Below, one piece after another: positions 1 to 8,779 of a stretch of DNA of 64,000 nt; positions within the stretch are counted from its first letter, which is position 1; every line of letters starts with the position of its first letter. A program made the position numbers and the translations under genes. Below the pieces are notes generated by a model. That model searched no databases. It was not told the origin of the DNA and was given only the letters and a program-made list of their open reading frames with translations. The stretch is from Hahella sp. CCB-MM4 (GTDB lineage Bacteria; Pseudomonadota; Gammaproteobacteria; Pseudomonadales; Oleiphilaceae): contig NZ_MRYI01000140.1 of the NCBI RefSeq assembly GCF_002260525.1, positions 24,986 through 88,985 on the forward strand, in the 5' to 3' direction.

Positions 1-742
1 CCCAATAGCCGCCATTGTTAAAATCTAGCGACGATAGCGGATAGCTTCCACTGCCCGTATAGGTGTGAGCACCACCGAAATACCAGTACTCCCCAACTGG
101 ATATGGGAGCTGAAACATATTGGCTGGAGGCACCAGGCTCTGGGAATAAGCTGCAAATCGTCCTGTGCTTGGAGCACCATCGAATGATTGGAACTGATGA
201 TCTTCCTGAGTTTCCGGAAAAAGACGGTGGTAAACTTCCTGGAATTTGTCCAGGTCGCCATCGGTGTCATTTCTCAGCTCTGTCGAAAGCGATTGCGCAG
301 CAAACCCTTCGCCCGCGAAAGACAGGTTACTTTGTTCCTGATCAATGGACTGATAGTAAGAGGTCGCCAGGGTTGAGGCGATGTCTTCCACCTGTTCGCT
401 AAATCCGGATTCAGAGGACAAATCCCCCATAGGAGCCATCATGAACGCGGCTTTGTTTTGGCTGAGCAGACCGGTTTTCATTTCGATCATGGTCAACAGA
501 ACTTTAGGGCTAACGGTGGAGTAACCGGCCCAGTGGGTAATGATTTCGGCTTTGTCTGCCAGATGGGGAGCATGTTCCTGCAGGTACGCCTCCACATCAA
601 AATTCAACATTTCCTGATAGCTGTATATAAACTGATCGTCAGATATTGGCGCGTACTGATCATCAGCGTGTGCCAGATTTAGCACTAAATTCGGCAATAG
701 TGTCAGGGCGCAGGTGAGGATCGGCCCGATTGTTTTTTTCAT
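1..742 (-). CDS. LasA-type M23 metallopeptidase precursor, partial (C-terminus beyond left edge)
   Basis: The reading frame is open from an ATG at 742 to the window edge (247 codons). Residues 1-26 form a signal peptide ending NLAHA. About 180 residues of acidic propeptide follow. From about residue 204 the sequence (VPPANMFQLPYP, then GGAHTYTGSG and SSLDF) resembles the start of mature LasA/beta-lytic protease. His226 and Asp240 sit where the first two zinc ligands of family M23 are expected. The third ligand (HxH) lies outside the window. LasA-type enzymes are secreted and cut glycine-rich bonds in peptidoglycan or elastin. An AGGGA ribosome site precedes the ATG. Substrate is inferred from the family only. 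The downstream end cannot be seen, so integrity is unknown. Confidence 0.82.
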   Translation of the reverse strand, partial: MKKTIGPILTCALTLLPNLVLNLAHADDQYAPISDDQFIYSYQEMLNFDVEAYLQEHAPHLADKAEIITHWAGYSTVSPKVLLTMIEMKTGLLSQNKAAFMMAPMGDLSSESGFSEQVEDIASTLATSYYQSIDQEQSNLSFAGEGFAAQSLSTELRNDTDGDLDKFQEVYHRLFPETQEDHQFQSFDGAPSTGRFAAYSQSLVPPANMFQLPYPVGEYWYFGGAHTYTGSGSYPLSSLDFNNGGYW

Positions 743-972
743 TCCACATCCCTTTAAGGTTGATTAAAAAAGCTGCGATTAGTTTGTCGCATGGCAGGAA
801 TGAAAGGTATCGGGTAAATGCCCCAAGCTTTATAGACAACGGGTTATAGACGAAATGATATACAGCCTACTCCAGACTGCTGAAAGGATTAGATTGGAGG
901 GCTTGGTTCCCAGGTAGTCTTTCACCACCTGTTCTCCTCCACCCTGCTTAACCTCCTCTGCTCGAAAAGGCC

Positions 973-3900
973 CTAACCTTCAATATCACAGGCTTGCGGT
1001 TTGGCATCTACGTTTTGACGCCTGAACAGCGTTGCCAGATCATGGCTTATGGCAATTAACAGCGGAATCAAAATCAGTGTGATGGCCGTCGCAAAGATTT
1101 CCCCATAGGCCAGAGAAATAGCGGCGGGAATCAGATATTGAGCCTGCTCTGATGTCTCCATCATAAGCGGTGATAAACCTGCAACGGTGGTGACAGTGGT
1201 CAGAAATATCGCCTGAAACCGGCCCAGACCCGCAAGCTGCAGAGCCTTGTGAACGGTCTCTCCCTCCTCTCTGGCCTGGTTATATCGGGTCATCATCACC
1301 AGGGAGTCGTTCACCACGACACCGGCCAATGCCAGCATTCCAAAAAACGACAGAATGCTCAACGGTACATCCATGATTAAATGCCCCATCGCCGCCCCGA
1401 TAAAACCGAAAGGAATCACCGACATGATAACGAATGGCTGCCAGTAGGATTTCAGGGGAATGGCAAGCAGTGCATAGATCAGCACACAGGTGAAGATCAG
1501 TGCCTTGATCAATCCTCCCCGAATATTGCCGATTTCCTCGAGCTCTCCGGAGGTCGTAATTTTGACCAACGGATATCTCTGCTTGAGTTGAGGTACGATA
1601 TTCTCAAACAGCGCAGCCCCTAACTCAGAGGGTGAAACCAAAGACTTATCGAGCGCAGCACGCAAGGTATTGACTCTCTCTCCGTCTCTTCTTGAGATAT
1701 AGTCCGTCGCATAGGAAGATTCGATGCTCGCCACCGACATCACTGGAAACCACTGTCCTTTATCGTTGAGAACTCTTGCATCCAGCAGATCTGCGACAGT
1801 ATCCCGGTACTCCAAGCCGTCCTTGATCATCACTTTGACTTCCTGACCGTCGCGGTAGAGCCGCTGAACTTCCATTCCGCCAAATCGCGCGCCGATTTGG
1901 CTGGCCAGTATTTCATTGGTAAACCCCAAGTGAATCGCTTCCGGCTTAAGCTTCAGGTACAGCTGTGGTTTTCCTTGTTTCAGGTCATCCCGCAGGTTAC
2001 TGACTCCGTCAAACGCCAGTAAATAGTCCCGCAATTCATTACTTGCTGATATGAGGGAAGCCTCATCTTTACTGAATAGCTGGATGGCGAAGCCTCCCCC
2101 CGTTTCTTCGGATGCGTTAAAGGTGAGTTCGGTGGTGCCTTCAAGGGTTCCCACTGCAGACTGCCACTGCCTCATGATATCAAGCGTTGCGATTCCAGGC
2201 CTGTCTTCAGGCAACGCCAGTTCAGCATAGATATCGACAGACTCACTATCGTTCACTGCCACCAGAAAATGTTTGATCGGATTGCTTTCAAGCGCATACC
2301 GGCTCGCCAATTCATTGTTAAGCGCCACTCCTGCGGCTTCAATCCGGTCAGCATTTGCAACGGTCAGTCGATGCGGTGCCCGAGGGTCCATTTCCATCCT
2401 CACCGTGATCGTCTGACCGGGAATTTCCGGGAAAAACACCATCCTCACCTGCCCGGACTCCATGAATCCCAGGCCCAGCGTAGCCATGGAAATAAACAGG
2501 ACCAAGACCGAATATCGCCGTTTGATGGCGAATTCAAGCACCGGACCGTAGATTCGATGATTGAAACCGTTCAGCAGTCTTTGCGCCCCTGATTGGACAC
2601 GACTCCATAAGCTACCTGATTTCCCTTCATGGGATATCCTGATACCCGCCAGATGAGCGGGCAGGATGAACTTGCTCTCAAACAAGGACAGCATCAAAGC
2701 CATAATGACCACACCGGAAAAGCCGGCCAACACTTTGCCAAGGGCATTATCAATTAACATCATCGGAAAGAATGCCGCGACCGTCGTCATTACCCCAAAT
2801 ATCGTCGCAGTGGCAACCTTTCCAACCCCGACCTCAGTCCCTTTAATGGGATCTGCAATTTTGCGGCGTTCCTCAAAGACACTTTCCCCAACGACAACCG
2901 CGTCATCAACCAATATGCCAAGAGCAATGATTAGCCCGAACGTTGTGATGTCATTAAGGGAATATCCCACCCAATCGCTTCCCATGATCGCCATCGCGCC
3001 TGCCACTGAAATCGGCACGCCCATTGCCACCCAAAAAGCCAGCTTGAGATTAAGAAACAAAGCCAGGAGGAGGAATACCAATAACAGGCCCTGGACTGCG
3101 TTACTTTTCAACAGCTGTAACCGCTCAGAGATATAGCGGCTACTATCGGCCCAGGATACCAATCTGACCTCCGGGGGCAGAATGGGTTGAAGTTCCTCAA
3201 TGGTAGTCTTGATCACTTCGGCTATTTCGAGCAGATTTTCCTTACGACCGATCTGAACCTCCATGCCAATGGCCGGTTGCCCGTTAAACCTCACCAGAGA
3301 ATCGCTGTTTTCAAACCCATCCACGACGCTTGCCAGATCGCTCAGCAGTATTCTGCTGCCATCCGCCCTGACCTTGATGCTGATCGCCGCAAATTCTTTC
3401 GCATGATAGGCCTGGTCATCAGCCCTCAGGCGAATGTTGCCTCCAACTGTTTTAAGTTCACCGGCTTTGAAGGTCAGCGAGGCTTGCTGGATCTTCGCGG
3501 CCACCTCATACAGAGTAAGTTGAAACTCCTGAAGCTTTTCCGGATTAATCTCGACATTGATTTCTGCCTGTCGTTCACCCCAGGTCTTGATTTTGGAGAT
3601 TTCGGGTTTCGCCAGCAGCGCCTCCCGGACCCGTCTTCCCAACCGCTGAATGGTTGCCGGGTCGGTATTGCCATAGAGCTGAACGATCTGAGCCGGCAGG
3701 TCAAAGTCATTTCGGGTGATCACCGGTTTCTCAGCCTTGGCTGGGAGACCATATATGCTGTCCAGCCGGGTACGAACATCCGTCGCCAATCGATCCAGGT
3801 CGTATCCAGGCTGCTTTTGCACCGAGATACTGGAAAGTCCCTCCATGGACACCGCCTGTACCTTTTTGATCCCAGCCACTCCCTCTATCGCTTTCTCTAT

Positions 3901-4101
3901 GCGTTGTGTGATTTGTTCGTCTACCTGTCCGGCATAAGCATCCGTAAAAGGAGTGTCGATCTGAAGAGTATCTGCCGGCAGTTTCGGGAACCCTTCTATG
4001 CGTATAGAGGTCGCGGTTAGCCATCCGGCAATCAGAATCAACCCCATTACAAGGTTTGCTGCAACCGGATTACGAATAAACCAACTGGTTAACATATGCA
4101 T
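973..4101 (-). CDS. RND efflux pump inner-membrane permease (HAE1/AcrB-like)
   Basis: 1042 residues, the usual RND length. An N-terminal membrane helix (about 12-30) is followed by a periplasmic porter domain, a block of helices from about 335, a second porter domain and a final helix block. The helix motif LGILVDDAVVVGE carries the paired Asp of the proton relay found in hydrophobe/amphiphile exporters. It starts 2 nt after the adaptor gene ends, so the two are one operon; no outer-membrane channel gene is adjacent, so a TolC encoded elsewhere is presumably shared. Transcription probably starts at the promoter with the tandem CTTAA box upstream of the adaptor. Substrates cannot be told from sequence. 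The porter domains lack the Met clusters of CusA, so metal export is unlikely. Confidence 0.93.
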   Translation of the reverse strand: MHMLTSWFIRNPVAANLVMGLILIAGWLTATSIRIEGFPKLPADTLQIDTPFTDAYAGQVDEQITQRIEKAIEGVAGIKKVQAVSMEGLSSISVQKQPGYDLDRLATDVRTRLDSIYGLPAKAEKPVITRNDFDLPAQIVQLYGNTDPATIQRLGRRVREALLAKPEISKIKTWGERQAEINVEINPEKLQEFQLTLYEVAAKIQQASLTFKAGELKTVGGNIRLRADDQAYHAKEFAAISIKVRADGSRILLSDLASVVDGFENSDSLVRFNGQPAIGMEVQIGRKENLLEIAEVIKTTIEELQPILPPEVRLVSWADSSRYISERLQLLKSNAVQGLLLVFLLLALFLNLKLAFWVAMGVPISVAGAMAIMGSDWVGYSLNDITTFGLIIALGILVDDAVVVGESVFEERRKIADPIKGTEVGVGKVATATIFGVMTTVAAFFPMMLIDNALGKVLAGFSGVVIMALMLSLFESKFILPAHLAGIRISHEGKSGSLWSRVQSGAQRLLNGFNHRIYGPVLEFAIKRRYSVLVLFISMATLGLGFMESGQVRMVFFPEIPGQTITVRMEMDPRAPHRLTVANADRIEAAGVALNNELASRYALESNPIKHFLVAVNDSESVDIYAELALPEDRPGIATLDIMRQWQSAVGTLEGTTELTFNASEETGGGFAIQLFSKDEASLISASNELRDYLLAFDGVSNLRDDLKQGKPQLYLKLKPEAIHLGFTNEILASQIGARFGGMEVQRLYRDGQEVKVMIKDGLEYRDTVADLLDARVLNDKGQWFPVMSVASIESSYATDYISRRDGERVNTLRAALDKSLVSPSELGAALFENIVPQLKQRYPLVKITTSGELEEIGNIRGGLIKALIFTCVLIYALLAIPLKSYWQPFVIMSVIPFGFIGAAMGHLIMDVPLSILSFFGMLALAGVVVNDSLVMMTRYNQAREEGETVHKALQLAGLGRFQAIFLTTVTTVAGLSPLMMETSEQAQYLIPAAISLAYGEIFATAITLILIPLLIAISHDLATLFRRQNVDAKPQACDIEG

Positions 4102-4103
4102 GC

Positions 4104-5345
4104 TCAGCTTCCTCCATCGAAATCGGACGAATCATCGATGTTGGCAGCGGTGTTCTGCCCGGTTTCCATCATCGGGGAAACCTGCATTCCCGGCAGGAAG
4201 GATGCCAGCGGCACTGTCGCAATACGCCATGCTCGTTGACTCGCGGATCTTTCAGGCGAACTCATTGAGGGAACCCGTAACGGACTTTTTGACGAATCTA
4301 CCGGCGGAACAGAAACTATCAGCTTGCCGTCTTTTGACACAGCATCATCGACCAAATAGGAGCGGAGCCGGTTTTCTTCATCGAGATACCAGACCATCCC
4401 TTCTCTGGTCATAGCACTTTCGGGGATCAACATTGTATTTTCGAAAGTCTTACCCGGCAGGACCACTTTGACGAACTCTCCCGGAAGTACTTCGCTTTCC
4501 TGATTTTTTAGTACCTCCAGAAACAATTTAAACTGGCGGGTATCGCTATCCAGATAGGAGCCCCCTTGCCTGATCGTGGCGCTACCAATCGACTCGCCAG
4601 ACATGTTTCGCAAAGGCACTACGGCTCCTTGCCATTGTGGGTCGAGCTTTTTCCATTGACCCACATCCAGGGAAACCTGCAGCTCAAGATGTTGGTTATC
4701 GAGCAACGTAAACAGCGCATCTCCTTCTGAGACCGATTGTCCGAGGCCCACATGGCGTTCCGTCACAATACCGTTAAACGGCGCCAGGACCTTCGTGTAA
4801 CCCAATGTCTTTAATGCAGACTGCAACTGCTTTTCCGCAAAGCGCACTTCGCTTTGAGCTACAGAAAGTTGAGGTTTGAACAGGGCAAGATCTGACGGCT
4901 CTCCGGTCATTCCGGAGTTATTCCAATCGCTATGGGCCAGTTCAGTTTTGACTTCAGCCTGACGCAGACCTACTTTGGCGTTGTCCAATGCCAACTCGGC
5001 ATTGGCTACGGCAGACTCATAACGACTGGCTTCGATTGCCATTAACGGCTGGCCTTCCCTAACCTCAACACCGGGTGAAACATTGGGAGAGATCTTCATC
5101 ACCTCGCCACTCGCCTGTGATTTCAAAGTGACCGCCCAACGAGGCTCAACTTCTCCGAAGACTTCAATTTCTGTCTGATAGCTGCCGGAACTGACCTCCA
5201 ACACTGTTACTGTTGGGTGCTCCGGTGAAAAAGATGACTTGGGAATGACGGCTTGGCTTTCCAGTTCGTCCAGGTATGTCAGGACGCAGAAAAACACCAG
5301 GAGAGAGGTTATCAGGTAGATACTATTGCGGAGTTTCTTAATCAT
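4104..5345 (-). CDS. RND pump periplasmic adaptor (membrane fusion protein)
   Basis: 413 residues. One N-terminal hydrophobic anchor (about 10-27) is followed by a barrel-sandwich (lipoyl) half ending GEVMKISPNVSPG, a helical hairpin at about 110-180 and the returning lipoyl half with APFNGIVTERHVG, then beta-barrel and membrane-proximal domains. This is the classic order of HlyD/AcrA adaptors. The protein would join the permease encoded immediately downstream to an outer-membrane channel. The C-terminal 40 residues are rich in Ser, Asp and Met and look disordered. The gene lies 88 bp after the sensor kinase stop, and that gap holds a promoter-like element and a PmrA-like tandem box, which points to control by the neighbouring two-component system (inference). 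Confidence 0.92.
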   Translation of the reverse strand: MIKKLRNSIYLITSLLVFFCVLTYLDELESQAVIPKSSFSPEHPTVTVLEVSSGSYQTEIEVFGEVEPRWAVTLKSQASGEVMKISPNVSPGVEVREGQPLMAIEASRYESAVANAELALDNAKVGLRQAEVKTELAHSDWNNSGMTGEPSDLALFKPQLSVAQSEVRFAEKQLQSALKTLGYTKVLAPFNGIVTERHVGLGQSVSEGDALFTLLDNQHLELQVSLDVGQWKKLDPQWQGAVVPLRNMSGESIGSATIRQGGSYLDSDTRQFKLFLEVLKNQESEVLPGEFVKVVLPGKTFENTMLIPESAMTREGMVWYLDEENRLRSYLVDDAVSKDGKLIVSVPPVDSSKSPLRVPSMSSPERSASQRAWRIATVPLASFLPGMQVSPMMETGQNTAANIDDSSDFDGGS

Positions 5346-5399
5346 CAGTTCGTCACTTACGCATGAGCAGTTTAGTGCCCATACATTAATAAAAGTGAC

Positions 5400-5416
5400 G
5401 TTAAGGCAGTCTTAAG
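5400..5416 (-). promoter_or_regulatory. Tandem CTTAA box (PmrA-like) before the RND operon
   Basis: On the minus strand the sequence reads CTTAAG, five bases, CTTAAC: direct hexamers repeating every 11 bp, the layout of PmrA/BasR boxes (CTTAAT-N5-CTTAAT). A TATTAAT element lies at 5391-5385, so the box overlaps the expected -35 region, as for an activator. The same arrangement occurs at 7434-7450 before the response regulator gene. Confidence 0.6.
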
Positions 5417-5433
5417 ATCTAACTTGAGCCTTC

Positions 5434-6711
5434 TCAAGTACGCCAGAAAATGGAGGCTGTCACCTGATGAGGCGCCCTTTGGTAGCGAAACTCCCAGCCC
5501 AGTTTGCGACAGATTCTTTCCACCAGCTGCAACCCGAGTCCAAAGCCGGTTTCGGAAGAGTAATCTGCATAGCTCTCCTGAGAGACTTCCTGGCTGACAG
5601 GGTTGGAAATAGTCAAATGATCCGCATAGATCTGAAGGAAAATCGTGCCTGTAGAACTGTGCTGACAGGCATTTCTGAGTAAATTGGCGAACACGATTGC
5701 AAACAGGTCTTTCTCAATATTCAACTCTTCGCAGTGAACCTGATAATCAATATGAAGCTGTCGACCAACAATGAGGTGCTGATGCTCATTCACCATCCGA
5801 ACGGTAAAGCTCTCTATCTCAAAAGGCTCTCGGGCAATAGGCCTATCAGAGTCTCTGGCGAGCCAAAGTAGCGCTGTCGTCAGTCGGCTCATGTCCATAC
5901 TGGCTTTCAATGCCCTGTCTATGGTTTTTGTTTCCGGCCCCTTGATCTGGAAATTCAGGGTATCAAGACAAGCCTGAATGGTCGCCAGAGGCGTGCGCAA
6001 TTCGTGACTCGCATGCTTCAAAAATTGCTGCTCCCGCCGGTTATATTCAGTGATTTTATCGACCCCTTCCCTCAGTTGACCGGCCAGCGTATTCAGCTCG
6101 GCGATTGGAAAGCTCACACGGTCCGCATGCTCCTCCTGACGCAGTTTTTCAGCCCACTGACTCAACAGTCGCATGGGTTCACTGGTCCTTTTTAAAAGCC
6201 AGAATACCAAGACGAACAGTATCAGCATCATCCCGCCGGTCAGCATCAGTGACTGCTTGATAACGGTCGTTGAAATATCTTCTAACAGCCCATCGATGAG
6301 ATCTGCGTCATACTGACTCAGGATATACAGCTCTCCTACGGAAGGGGCATTGTGGTACAGCAAAAACAGGATTTCCTCCTTGCCGGGACGATCCTCAATG
6401 GACACTTCATACACCTCACCGCTGACCAGGTTCTCCTGATCGAAGTGGCGCCTTAATGACTCGGGAATTTCCTGCCACGATCGATAAGCCTGCATCGTGC
6501 GACTATCGGGGAGAGGTGTTTGACTGTTGAGCTCCAGTTGCTTGATGAGTGATCTGGCTTCCATCCTGATCCAACTGTCTCCGGCATTTTCCATCGATTG
6601 GAAAGAATAGAACGTCAGTAATGCTGAAAAAACGACAAACAGTGCCAGCCCAATCACAATCAACTGCCAGCGCAGCTGCTCGGAAAGGCTTTTAACTCTA
6701 ACTTCGGCCAT
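5434..6711 (-). CDS. Sensor histidine kinase of the pump-linked two-component system
   Basis: 425 residues. Two membrane helices (about 16-35 and 155-173) enclose a periplasmic sensor of about 115 residues, followed by a HAMP-like linker. The phospho-acceptor is His236 in HASHELRTP, the N box is NLLRNACQH and the G box is GFGLGLQLVERI, so the kinase core is complete. Its start overlaps the regulator stop (TAATG), a sign of translational coupling and a regulator-kinase operon. The target is very probably the response regulator at 6711-7385. The input signal is unknown; the periplasmic segment contains acidic stretches such as VSIEDRPGKEE but not a clear PhoQ/PmrB signature. Confidence 0.92.
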   Translation of the reverse strand: MAEVRVKSLSEQLRWQLIVIGLALFVVFSALLTFYSFQSMENAGDSWIRMEARSLIKQLELNSQTPLPDSRTMQAYRSWQEIPESLRRHFDQENLVSGEVYEVSIEDRPGKEEILFLLYHNAPSVGELYILSQYDADLIDGLLEDISTTVIKQSLMLTGGMMLILFVLVFWLLKRTSEPMRLLSQWAEKLRQEEHADRVSFPIAELNTLAGQLREGVDKITEYNRREQQFLKHASHELRTPLATIQACLDTLNFQIKGPETKTIDRALKASMDMSRLTTALLWLARDSDRPIAREPFEIESFTVRMVNEHQHLIVGRQLHIDYQVHCEELNIEKDLFAIVFANLLRNACQHSSTGTIFLQIYADHLTISNPVSQEVSQESYADYSSETGFGLGLQLVERICRKLGWEFRYQRAPHQVTASIFWRT

Positions 6712-7385
6712 TATTTTCCAGAGGTATCTTCGATGCTTAATCCCAACCCCGTCCTGGTCAGGATTAACGGATAATCAAAAGGCTTGTCCACGGCTTTTCG
6801 CAGTCCGTGAAGGTGCACGTTGAGCTTTCCCGGATCCGAGTCCTGATCAGGCCAGATATAATCCTCGATATCTATACGGGAAACGATGTTCGGGCTCTGC
6901 AACATAAGAAACTCCAGGATTTTCCATTCCGTCGGGGTGAGGCTGATTTCCTTTCCGCTTCGAACCACCCGGCAGGTTCCCCGGTCCAGTTCCAGTGGAC
7001 CGACCTTTAGCAGCGACGATGTTTTTCGGGTACGCCGATATAAAGCCTCAAGACGCGCCCAAAGCAACGGCATCGGACAGGGTTTTACTACATAATCGTC
7101 AACTCCTGCCCGAAATCCGGCCAGTTGATCGGTTTCTGTATCGATCGCTGTCAGCATCAGTACCGGCAAGGTACATCCCCTAAGGCGCATTTCCTGGCAG
7201 ACATTAATGCCATCCATTTTCGGCAACATCATATCCAGGAGAATAACGTCAAATTTGAGTTCCGTCGCCATCTTCAGGCCAGACGCGCCGTTATAAGCGA
7301 AGTCGCATTGGGCTCCCTGAAGCTCAAGAAACTCAGCAATTGATGCCGCCAGTTCGGCGTTATCCTCGACGATTAATACCTGCAT
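6711..7385 (-). CDS. OmpR/PhoB-family response regulator
   Basis: 224 residues with a receiver domain (about 1-118) and a winged-helix DNA-binding domain (about 125-218). The receiver has the acidic pair EDN, phospho-acceptor Asp51 in LLDMMLPKMDG, and the conserved Lys in VVKPC. The output domain shows the usual LTPTEWKILEFL helix. It is the first gene of an operon with the sensor kinase. The gene is preceded by its own CTTAA tandem box, so autoregulation is likely. OmpR-family dimers bind direct repeats spaced 11 bp apart, which is the spacing seen both here and before the RND operon; the assignment of this regulator to those boxes is inference. Confidence 0.93.
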   Translation of the reverse strand: MQVLIVEDNAELAASIAEFLELQGAQCDFAYNGASGLKMATELKFDVILLDMMLPKMDGINVCQEMRLRGCTLPVLMLTAIDTETDQLAGFRAGVDDYVVKPCPMPLLWARLEALYRRTRKTSSLLKVGPLELDRGTCRVVRSGKEISLTPTEWKILEFLMLQSPNIVSRIDIEDYIWPDQDSDPGKLNVHLHGLRKAVDKPFDYPLILTRTGLGLSIEDTSGK

Positions 7386-7433
7386 GATTTAAAACTGTTC
7401 TGGAGAAACTGCATTTAGTTTAGCCCATCGTGT

Positions 7434-7451
7434 ATTAAGAGGGACTTAAGG
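7434..7451 (-). promoter_or_regulatory. Tandem CTTAA box (PmrA-like) before the response regulator
   Basis: The minus strand reads CTTAAG, TCCCT, CTTAAT, two direct hexamers at 11-bp spacing that match the PmrA-box pattern well. A TAAACT element lies 11 bp further towards the gene. The box lies about 50 bp before the ATG of the response regulator and has the same architecture as the site at 5400-5416. Confidence 0.6.
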
Positions 7452-7539
7452 TTACCCCCTTCCGCTACTCTTGCTCTACTTAGGACCGATTTTCGACAAC
7501 ATTTTCCCTCTATCCATGCAAATCTTAACTCTTTCCGAA

Positions 7540-7560
7540 TTTTTCACAGGTTTTTCACAG
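7540..7560 (+). promoter_or_regulatory. Direct repeat TTTTTCACAG x2, 11-bp spacing
   Basis: The decamer TTTTTCACAG occurs at 7540-7549 and 7551-7560, one helical turn apart, about 50 bp before the ATG of the small periplasmic protein at 7610. Tandem sites at this spacing suit a dimeric OmpR-type regulator, but the sequence differs from the CTTAA boxes and the function is unproven. Confidence 0.35.
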
Positions 7561-7609
7561 CGCCTATTCAGACTTAAAGCATGAGTTCACTTCAGCTTGG
7601 AGAAGTATT

Positions 7610-7954
7610 ATGAAGAAGTTCATACTTATCTTTTTTGTCATCATGCTAGTGGGTACCACAGCGGGCATCACAAAAGCCCAGGAAACCTACGCTGAAATCG
7701 ACCAGGACATTATTGAACAACTGACGCTAAACAGCGAACAGGCATCGGCCTATTCCGCCATTATGGAAAAGCAGCGTGACGCATTTTTCGCTCTAAAGTC
7801 TTGGGACTGGCAAGAGGTATTAGCACTATATCGGGAAACTTTTGCCTTGCTGAAGCCCGTACTGACTGACAAGCAGTACGCCGAGTTTGTCGCCATTATC
7901 AACAGTGTTATTGAAGATACCGGTGATGAGGAATTTCTTGTTGTGATGGATTAA
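7610..7954 (+). CDS. Small periplasmic protein, Spy/CpxP-like by layout
   Basis: 114 residues with a clear signal peptide (about 1-23, cleaved near TKAQ) and a mature helical protein of about 90 residues. Two segments, LTLNSEQ and LTDKQYAEF, resemble the LTxxQ-type motifs of the Spy/CpxP/ZraP family of periplasmic chaperones and stress sensors. This similarity is weak and judged by eye. The mature protein is strongly acidic, ending TGDEEFLVVMD. It is divergent from the two-component operon and shares a 224-bp intergenic region with it, an arrangement that recalls cpxP opposite cpxRA. A GGAG site precedes the ATG. It may report envelope stress back to the kinase (inference). A hairpin terminator follows at 8029. 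Confidence 0.7.
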   Translation: MKKFILIFFVIMLVGTTAGITKAQETYAEIDQDIIEQLTLNSEQASAYSAIMEKQRDAFFALKSWDWQEVLALYRETFALLKPVLTDKQYAEFVAIINSVIEDTGDEEFLVVMD

Positions 7955-8028
7955 AACTGCTTAATTAATGGTGGGGATATTGATGCCACTTCTGATAAAT
8001 CGAAAAATAGCGTTATGTAATCATTTAC

Positions 8029-8055
8029 GCGGCCTTCAATTTGAGGGCCGCTTAT
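8029..8055 (+). terminator. Rho-independent-type hairpin
   Basis: A 9-bp stem (GCGGCCTTC with GAGGGCCGC, one G-T pair) and a 5-base loop, followed by TTAT. It lies 75 bp after the Spy-like gene. The T tract is short. Confidence 0.55.
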
Positions 8056-8138
8056 CCTTCTTAAATCCGACTTTCAGGGTCTTCGAAACTGCAGTTTCAG
8101 CATTCAAGGATTCGAATAAAAGAGGCTGAGTATTGGGT

Positions 8139-8369
8139 CTATGCTTCGTCTTCCCATGCATAAGGAAGCAGCTCAGCGACGTCGTCAAAATCTATAAAGG
8201 CAACGATCTTGCCAGATTGATCCTTAATTTCCCACCCATCTAGAGGACTCCAATAACTGAAGTCGTAGGCACCCAATCCACATTCGTGTTCAATAGCTAC
8301 AACATAGCGGCCTGCTTTTTTCGGAGTCTCTGCACGGGTCCATTGGACTTTTTTGGGTTCACGTGACAT
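8139..8369 (-). CDS. Third gene of the YafO-type operon, DUF551-like small protein
   Basis: 76 residues from an ATG at 8369 that overlaps the toxin stop codon (TAATG), so it is translationally coupled to it. The pattern TPKKAGRYVVAIE, then YWSPLDGWEI and a C-terminal acidic tail, is reminiscent of DUF551-type proteins found in accessory regions. This is a loose resemblance only. It is acidic with no signal peptide or membrane helix. Its place in an operon with a YafO-like toxin makes a role as co-antitoxin or accessory factor possible, but nothing in the sequence shows it. A second in-frame ATG two codons upstream (8375) is less likely because the overlap start has the better geometry. Confidence 0.7.
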   Translation of the reverse strand: MSREPKKVQWTRAETPKKAGRYVVAIEHECGLGAYDFSYWSPLDGWEIKDQSGKIVAFIDFDDVAELLPYAWEDEA

Positions 8370-8779
8370 TACCACTTCATCCTAAATTCAAATGCTTCTT
8401 CAGCGTATTTTTGAAGAGACTTTTCATCTGTTCTGAGAAAGTCGTGACCATTATCCCATACAATAGTAAGTAGCATATAATAGTCTGGATTTAAGTAGCC
8501 GGGACAATACAGTAAAAATGAATCACTGGTTCTTCTATCCTGTATTCTCAGATGCAACTTCTCAATTTTGAATCGTTTTTCATCAAGCAGATGAACATGC
8601 TTCACCTTTTCTTCCCAGGCGAGTCTCGGACGCATAGTGAGAACGTCTTTGCCAAACATCCTGCCAGGATCCCCAGTATTTACGTAGTACTCAAAAGCAT
8701 CAATAACTTTTTTTACGGCCGGAACATGTCGCTGAAGTTCTATGTCTTTTCCGTAAAAAAGTCTAACTGCCATGACCAT
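8369..8779 (-). CDS. yafO: YafO-family ribosome-dependent mRNA interferase toxin
   Basis: 136 residues, close to E. coli YafO (132). Shared features judged by eye are FGKD, the KVKHVHLLDEKRF block (YafO has VAHIHL), RTSDSFLLYCPGYLNPDYYMLL (YafO has RTNDEAHLVYCQGAF) and the C-terminus EEAFEFRMKW (YafO AEAFRMRF). YafO-type toxins are cytoplasmic endonucleases that cut mRNA on the ribosome. The start lies inside the end of the upstream 54-residue gene, as is usual for antitoxin-toxin pairs, with two possible ATGs (8779 and 8773). There is no dinB nearby and no Phd/YefM-type YafN, so the partner differs from the E. coli pair. Confidence 0.85.
   Translation of the reverse strand: MVMAVRLFYGKDIELQRHVPAVKKVIDAFEYYVNTGDPGRMFGKDVLTMRPRLAWEEKVKHVHLLDEKRFKIEKLHLRIQDRRTSDSFLLYCPGYLNPDYYMLLTIVWDNGHDFLRTDEKSLQKYAEEAFEFRMKW

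Noticed and set aside
3187..4020. Long plus-strand open frame (277 codons) opposite the first RND permease
   Set aside because: It is antisense to a clear RND gene, has no ribosome site or recognisable features, and reads as a shadow of the conserved sequence.
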